64,000 nucleotides of DNA from Lycocorax pyrrhopterus obiensis. Its lineage: Eukaryota; Chordata; Aves; Passeriformes; Paradisaeidae. The stretch is from positions 45,026,975 through 45,090,974 of the forward strand of contig JACSVZ010000007.1 in assembly GCA_014706295.1 (NCBI GenBank), given 5' to 3'. Below the pieces are notes generated by a model that was not told where the DNA came from, did not search any database, and worked only from the letters and a program-made list of their open reading frames with translations. Positions 59,722 through 64,000 of this stretch are shown piece by piece; position 1 is the stretch's first letter, and each line of letters opens with the position of its first letter. A program made the position numbers and the translations under genes.

Positions 59722-60832
59722 TGTATTGGGTTTGCATGGCCGGGTTCTGGTAGCAGAGGTGCTGCAGGGGTGGCTTTTAGTAGGAAGCTGCTGGAAGCTT
59801 CTTCCATATCCGGAAGAGCCAATGCCAGCCAGTTCCAAGATGGACGTGATGTCAGTCAAGGCTGGGCCAATTAGAAATGGTGGTAACACCTCTGTGGTAA
59901 CATATTTAAGAAGAAAAAAAAGGTATTGCCCAGTTGTGATTGTGCCCAGTGAAGAACAGAGTGAGCATATGTGAGAGGAACAGCTCTGCAGACACTAAGG
60001 TCAGTGCAGAAAGAGGGGGAGGAGGTGCCCCAGGCACCAGAGCTGGGATTCCCCTGCAGCCCGTGGTGCGGACCGTGGTGAAGCAGCTGTGCCCCTGCAG
60101 CCCATGGAGGACTGTGGAGATGCAGAGATTCACCTGCAGCCCATGGCAGAGACCCACACCAGAGCAGGTGTATGAGAGGGCTGTGAAAGCATGAGAGGCC
60201 TGTGTTGGAGCAGGCTCCTGGCAGGGACCTGCAGACCCACAGAGAAAGGAGCCCATGCTGGAGCAGGTTTCCTGGTAGGACTTGTGACCCCCTGGGGACC
60301 CACACTGGAGCAGGCTGTGCCTGAAGGATTGTACCCTGTGAAAGAGTGACCCACATTGCAGCAGTTCATGGAGAACTGTCTCCCATGGGATGGACTCAAG
60401 TTTGGAGAAGTTCATGAGGAACTTTTTCCTATGGGAGGGACTACACTCTGGAGGAGGAGGAGGACTTTTCTCCCTCAGCACCAGCAGAAACAACATGTGA
60501 TAAACTGATCATAATCCCCATTCCCTGTCTCCCTGCACCATTGCGGGGTAGGAGGTAGAGCTTGGGAAGGAGGGAGGAGCGGGGAGAAGATATTTTTAAG
60601 ATTTATTTTACTTCTCATTATCCTGCTCCAATTTTGTTAGTAATAAATTCAATAAATATACCCAATTCTAGCATGTTTTGCCTATGACAGTATTCGGTGA
60701 GTGATCTCTCCTGGACCTTATCTCAACTCATGAAACCTTCATTATATTTTCTCTCCTCTGTCCAGTCATGGAGGAGAGTAAGAGAGTGGCTTTGGAGGGT
60801 GCCTGGCATCCAACCAGGATCAACCCGCTACA
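59722..60832 (+). mobile_element. Long solo LTR, ERVL-like (1,111 bp), plus orientation
   Basis: It begins TGTATTGGGTTTGCATGGCC and ends ATCAACCCGCTACA, with an exact 5-bp duplication (ATAGT) at its flanks. A TATA-like ACATATTTAAG lies near 59900, and two AATAAA/AATAAAT signals near 60642-60656 precede a GT-containing R/U5 end. The middle third is GC-rich and built of imperfect repeats around CTGCAGCCCATGG and GGAGCAGG. Length, 5-bp duplication and ends fit the long ERVL LTRs of passerines. No internal region remains. Long open frames on its minus strand (161 and 196 codons) come from this repetitive GC-rich composition and are not genes. Confidence 0.9.
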
Positions 60833-60837
60833 ATAGT
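60833..60837. repeat. Target-site duplication, right copy
   Basis: ATAGT, identical to 59717-59721. Confidence 0.93.
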
Positions 60838-63800
60838 TTCTTAAATATACACTTTGTAATTGCAACTCTAGTGTTCAAAGATTTTCTAATACCAAAGACT
60901 GTCTGACTTAAAATTAATGTCCTCTGGGTTTCCTTTACTCGTTTGACTGTAATTATTTCTATTACATAGTTGGAGGTGGTTTTGTTGGTTTTTGAGGGGA
61001 GGTTTATTTTTGTTTTGCTTGGGGTTTTTTTACTTTTTGTTTTTTTAATTGAAATGATCTTTCCCAAATAATCACCTGATTCTAGGAGACTGCATGTCAA
61101 GAAAAACAGTAAACATGTCAGGTTTTCTGTTACTTTAAGTGTGTTGGTGCAATAGCAATCCTGTTTTTGTCTTTCACCTGACCTCGGTGTGCATTGGAAC
61201 AGGATACAAATGATGAGTAAATTAACTGCAGCTTTCTTTACCAGCTGGTGGAAACAAGCATATTCTGAATACATGAATCAAGGAGAGTAACTTTTTGTAG
61301 TTGTCACTCATTCATGTATCTTTTATAGTTGTTTCAGATTTTTAATTTCATTATGAAGCACAAAGAGATCGAAAGAAATGTCAGAAAAAAGTAGCAAAAG
61401 ACAAATATTTCACAGCAACTGTACCTTTTCATGGAACACTGACACTTTTGTCAACAAGCACCAGAGATGAGGCCCAGGATGGTCGTTGCCCTAATTGAGA
61501 AGCAGCAGAAAAAGTAAAGAGATTCTTATAGAACTTGTCACATGAATTTGTCCAACTATCATTCACAGGTTCAAATGTACTGACTAGTACTTCTCATCTT
61601 TACTGCACCTTACAATAAAGGTTCTGTGGTGATTTCTTCCTAAATAAAGGCTTCTAATACTTTCCATGTGTCTTATGTCTTCTGTGATTAATTTAATTTC
61701 ATGTCACAAATATTACATTTAATTTATTGATATTTGTTGCGGTGTGGATTTTAATCTAACAAAATAAAAAATATTTTGTCTTGGATGAAGACATATTGAA
61801 AGCTAATATATTTTGAAATAATAATTATGATAATAAATCTGGCATATGCTTTCTCTTTGACACTTCAACATATTTATCAGTAGATTGAAGAGAAGCATTG
61901 CCAACTTCTAAATATAAAGTTATCAGCCATGGTCACCTAGAGAATTCTTTCCATGTTTGGCTATTAGTCATTCCCCTGAGACCCATGAATTCATGAAACA
62001 AGAATAACTCAAAAGATGTGAGGTTTCTCAATGTTGTTTATCATATTTCTACCTTCAAAGTAGATTATGGATTGTCTATATAGAAATTTGCTTGAAAACC
62101 TGGGTAAGTTGTCAGCTGAAACCCACTTTCTTTCAAGAAACATTCTGCTTTAACCCTGGATACTCTTCGAAGTTTGATGAAAGAATACTTATTTTTAAGG
62201 CATAGGTGAAGAGGAGGGAACTTTCACTCACTTTTAACACTTAATAGTGTTGGCTTTTCTCCTCTGAAATTATTTCTTTTTTAGTTTATTATTAGAATGT
62301 TATAATAAAATATATATTTAGAGACTAAAAGACACGGTGACTATTGTTTGAAGTGGTGGAGAGTCTCTCCTCAAGGCCCCTAGCTTAATACATGGTTATT
62401 TATTTGAGGGAAAATTGGAATGAGAAAATATAAACAAAAACTGTCTATATTAGACATGAATTGGTTTTCTGAGTACTAATGAATTTCGAAGAGATCTTTA
62501 TGTGTAGAAAAATTTCACTTATAAGAATATTCCTAGTACCTTGGTTTGCCACAATTTTTTTGTAACTGTACAAGATAAAATGTGTTATAATTCCCACAGG
62601 TCATTCATCTTTCCTGCTGGAAAATTCTTCTTTGGACTGCAGGAAAAAGCCTGGAAAATAGTACTGGAAGAGAACAAACAAAACATAGAATTTATGCACA
62701 CAAAATATTCACTTAGAAAAAAGTTGTCAGGCTATGAGTTTACAAAACAAAACAAAAGAGAAAAAAACAAAACAGTCCCTTCAGTTTAGGACATTTGGTA
62801 CTGGATAAGGAGTGATCTTTCCATGTAAGAGGATATTAACTGGTACAAACTGACTTTGTTGAATGCATTTCAAACATTTTTAAAGGACATTTTCACTTAC
62901 AGCCTGTATGGGATTAGGTATTGAATGTCCTTTCCCAGCTATTAGAAAACTGGCATAAAATCAGAAATCTGGCATAAACTCTGTTCAGCTTGCTCTAGGT
63001 AATTTGCTAGAAATGCCTTGATCATCTGGACCAAATTTGAATCACACAGGCTATGTCTATGGTGACAGATAAAATGCTCCAGGGCTTGGTTTATGTCACT
63101 TCTAGAAAGTGTATGTCACAGATAGCAGCCTCCTGGACACACTTGCCTCATCTGTACTTTCTGTGAGAACAGTTCCTGGTGTTCAGGCATTTCCTGGGAT
63201 TGTCCGAGTTGACACAAACTAAAACCATGCAGGACAACAGGTGAAAAAACAGCAGGACCTGTGTGCCAATGTGTGAATCCCTGCCTTGGCTCTTTGGGTT
63301 AGTAGAGTAGAGAGACCTTGAGATTATCCATTAACACTGAGATCTTTACCTCATGGATGCAGAAACATAATCTCATGCTCGGGATGAAAATTCTGGTCTG
63401 AGACTAGGTCCAGACTGTATTTGGCACACATTTGGGACGTGAAATTTCCTGTTCCTCTTTCATCCAATTTGTACTACTTCTTGAGTGACCTCACCATCAG
63501 CAATGGGTGGCTGGAGATTAGTACTTTCCTCACAAGAATTCACTATAAACTGTGGTTTCAATTGACATTGTTGGAGTGAAAGTCTGGTCAGGTTAAATAA
63601 GAACACTCTAAGAACTGTATCTAAATTTCAGATACAACATTAGTGTTTAATAGAATGCTAAAAACAAGTGTTAATTTTTAATATGCATTACTTTACATTT
63701 TGTGATATCAAGGATTTGCAATGAAATTTGAAGCTGTGAGAAACTACGCTGGTTTTGGATTTCAATACAAAATTTAAAATAAACTAATTCTCAGAAGTTA

Positions 63801-64000
63801 TAATAAATTTTACAATTAATATGCAGATAATTTTCAGAGTTCTTTCTGCTGCTAAGGTTTTTTATATTGTTGTTGCCGTTTGGTTTGTTTGGGGGGTTTT
63901 GATTATTCTTTTTTAATTTGATGAAATAAACTTCTTTAGACTGTACATTATGAAAAAAGAATATGAGAGTAAAAGAGAAGCTGCCTGCACATTTTAGCAA
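60838..64000. other. Unique AT-rich non-coding stretch to window end
   Basis: No gene or repeat family recognised. T/G-rich low-complexity patches lie at 60979-61050 and 63858-63917. The 148-codon minus frame at 60828-61274 overlaps the first patch, which gives a lysine/threonine-rich low-complexity translation, so it is not credible as a gene. The block 63000-63560 is less AT-rich and unassigned. Confidence 0.55.

Noticed and set aside
59906..60496. 196- and 161-codon minus-strand open frames
   Set aside because: They lie wholly inside the antisense strand of an ERVL-like LTR whose GC-rich imperfect repeats lack stops. Their Cys/His/Ser/Gly-rich translations follow the DNA repeats.
60828..61274. 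148-codon minus-strand open frame
   Set aside because: It overlaps a T/G-rich low-complexity run, giving Lys/Thr/Ser-rich sequence, and starts in the LTR end. No domain is visible.
1..64000. CRISPR arrays, bacterial operons, terminators or origins
   Set aside because: No regularly spaced direct repeats or prokaryotic gene organisation. The sequence is vertebrate in repeat content.

Overview
This window looks like non-coding nuclear DNA from a songbird (order Passeriformes). It is AT-rich with no recognisable protein-coding gene, rRNA or functional tRNA. The interspersed repeats are avian: chicken-repeat-1 (CR1) LINE fragments in both orientations, long ERVL-type LTRs, and at 44268-44411 a short element with a tRNA-Ile-like head and a CR1-like tail. 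That layout matches TguSINE1, a SINE described from zebra finch and other passerines. It is the main reason for preferring a passerine, and the assignment is by eye.

Layout. 1-6.2 kb: unique AT-rich DNA with a CA microsatellite, a four-unit 10-bp tandem repeat and a probable LTR remnant (about 2349-2709). 6.2-19.3 kb: CR1-rich stretch with copies at 6192-6728 (+), 10281-10768 (+), 10850-11062 (+), 13121-13704 (-), 15845-16185 (-) and a bare 3' tail at 19243-19302 (+), followed by a probable solo LTR (about 19333-19734). 19.7-24.9 kb: unique, with a few regulatory-looking motif clusters. 24.9-26.0 kb: a complete small LTR retroelement. 26-44 kb: mostly unique, with CR1 fragments at 35082-35225 (-) and 40612-41041 (+) and a 37-base A run at 26356. 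44.3 kb: the SINE. 50.7-51.2 kb: a very old CR1 fragment. 55-61 kb: a second repeat cluster holding an ERVL-like solo LTR (55072-55665), a long CR1 (57096-57945, -), a solo LTR of the 25-kb family (58947-59228) and a 1.1-kb ERVL-like solo LTR (59722-60832). 60.8-64 kb: unique, with T/G-rich runs.

The most interesting object is the element at 24903-25978. It has two LTRs, a 6-bp target duplication (GGAAGT), a primer-binding site matching tRNA-Trp at 17 of 18 bases and a polypurine tract, all consistent with minus-strand orientation. It has only 544 bp between the LTRs and no gag, pol or env that I can recognise, so it must have been mobilised by proteins made elsewhere. A perfect 15-bp inverted repeat brackets its polypurine tract and U3 start. 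I do not know of this arrangement in a described family.

No gene cooperation can be described because no host gene is visible. The window is most simply a gene desert or part of a very long intron. A few unique blocks carry dense transcription-factor-like motifs and could be enhancers, but only cross-species alignment would show that.
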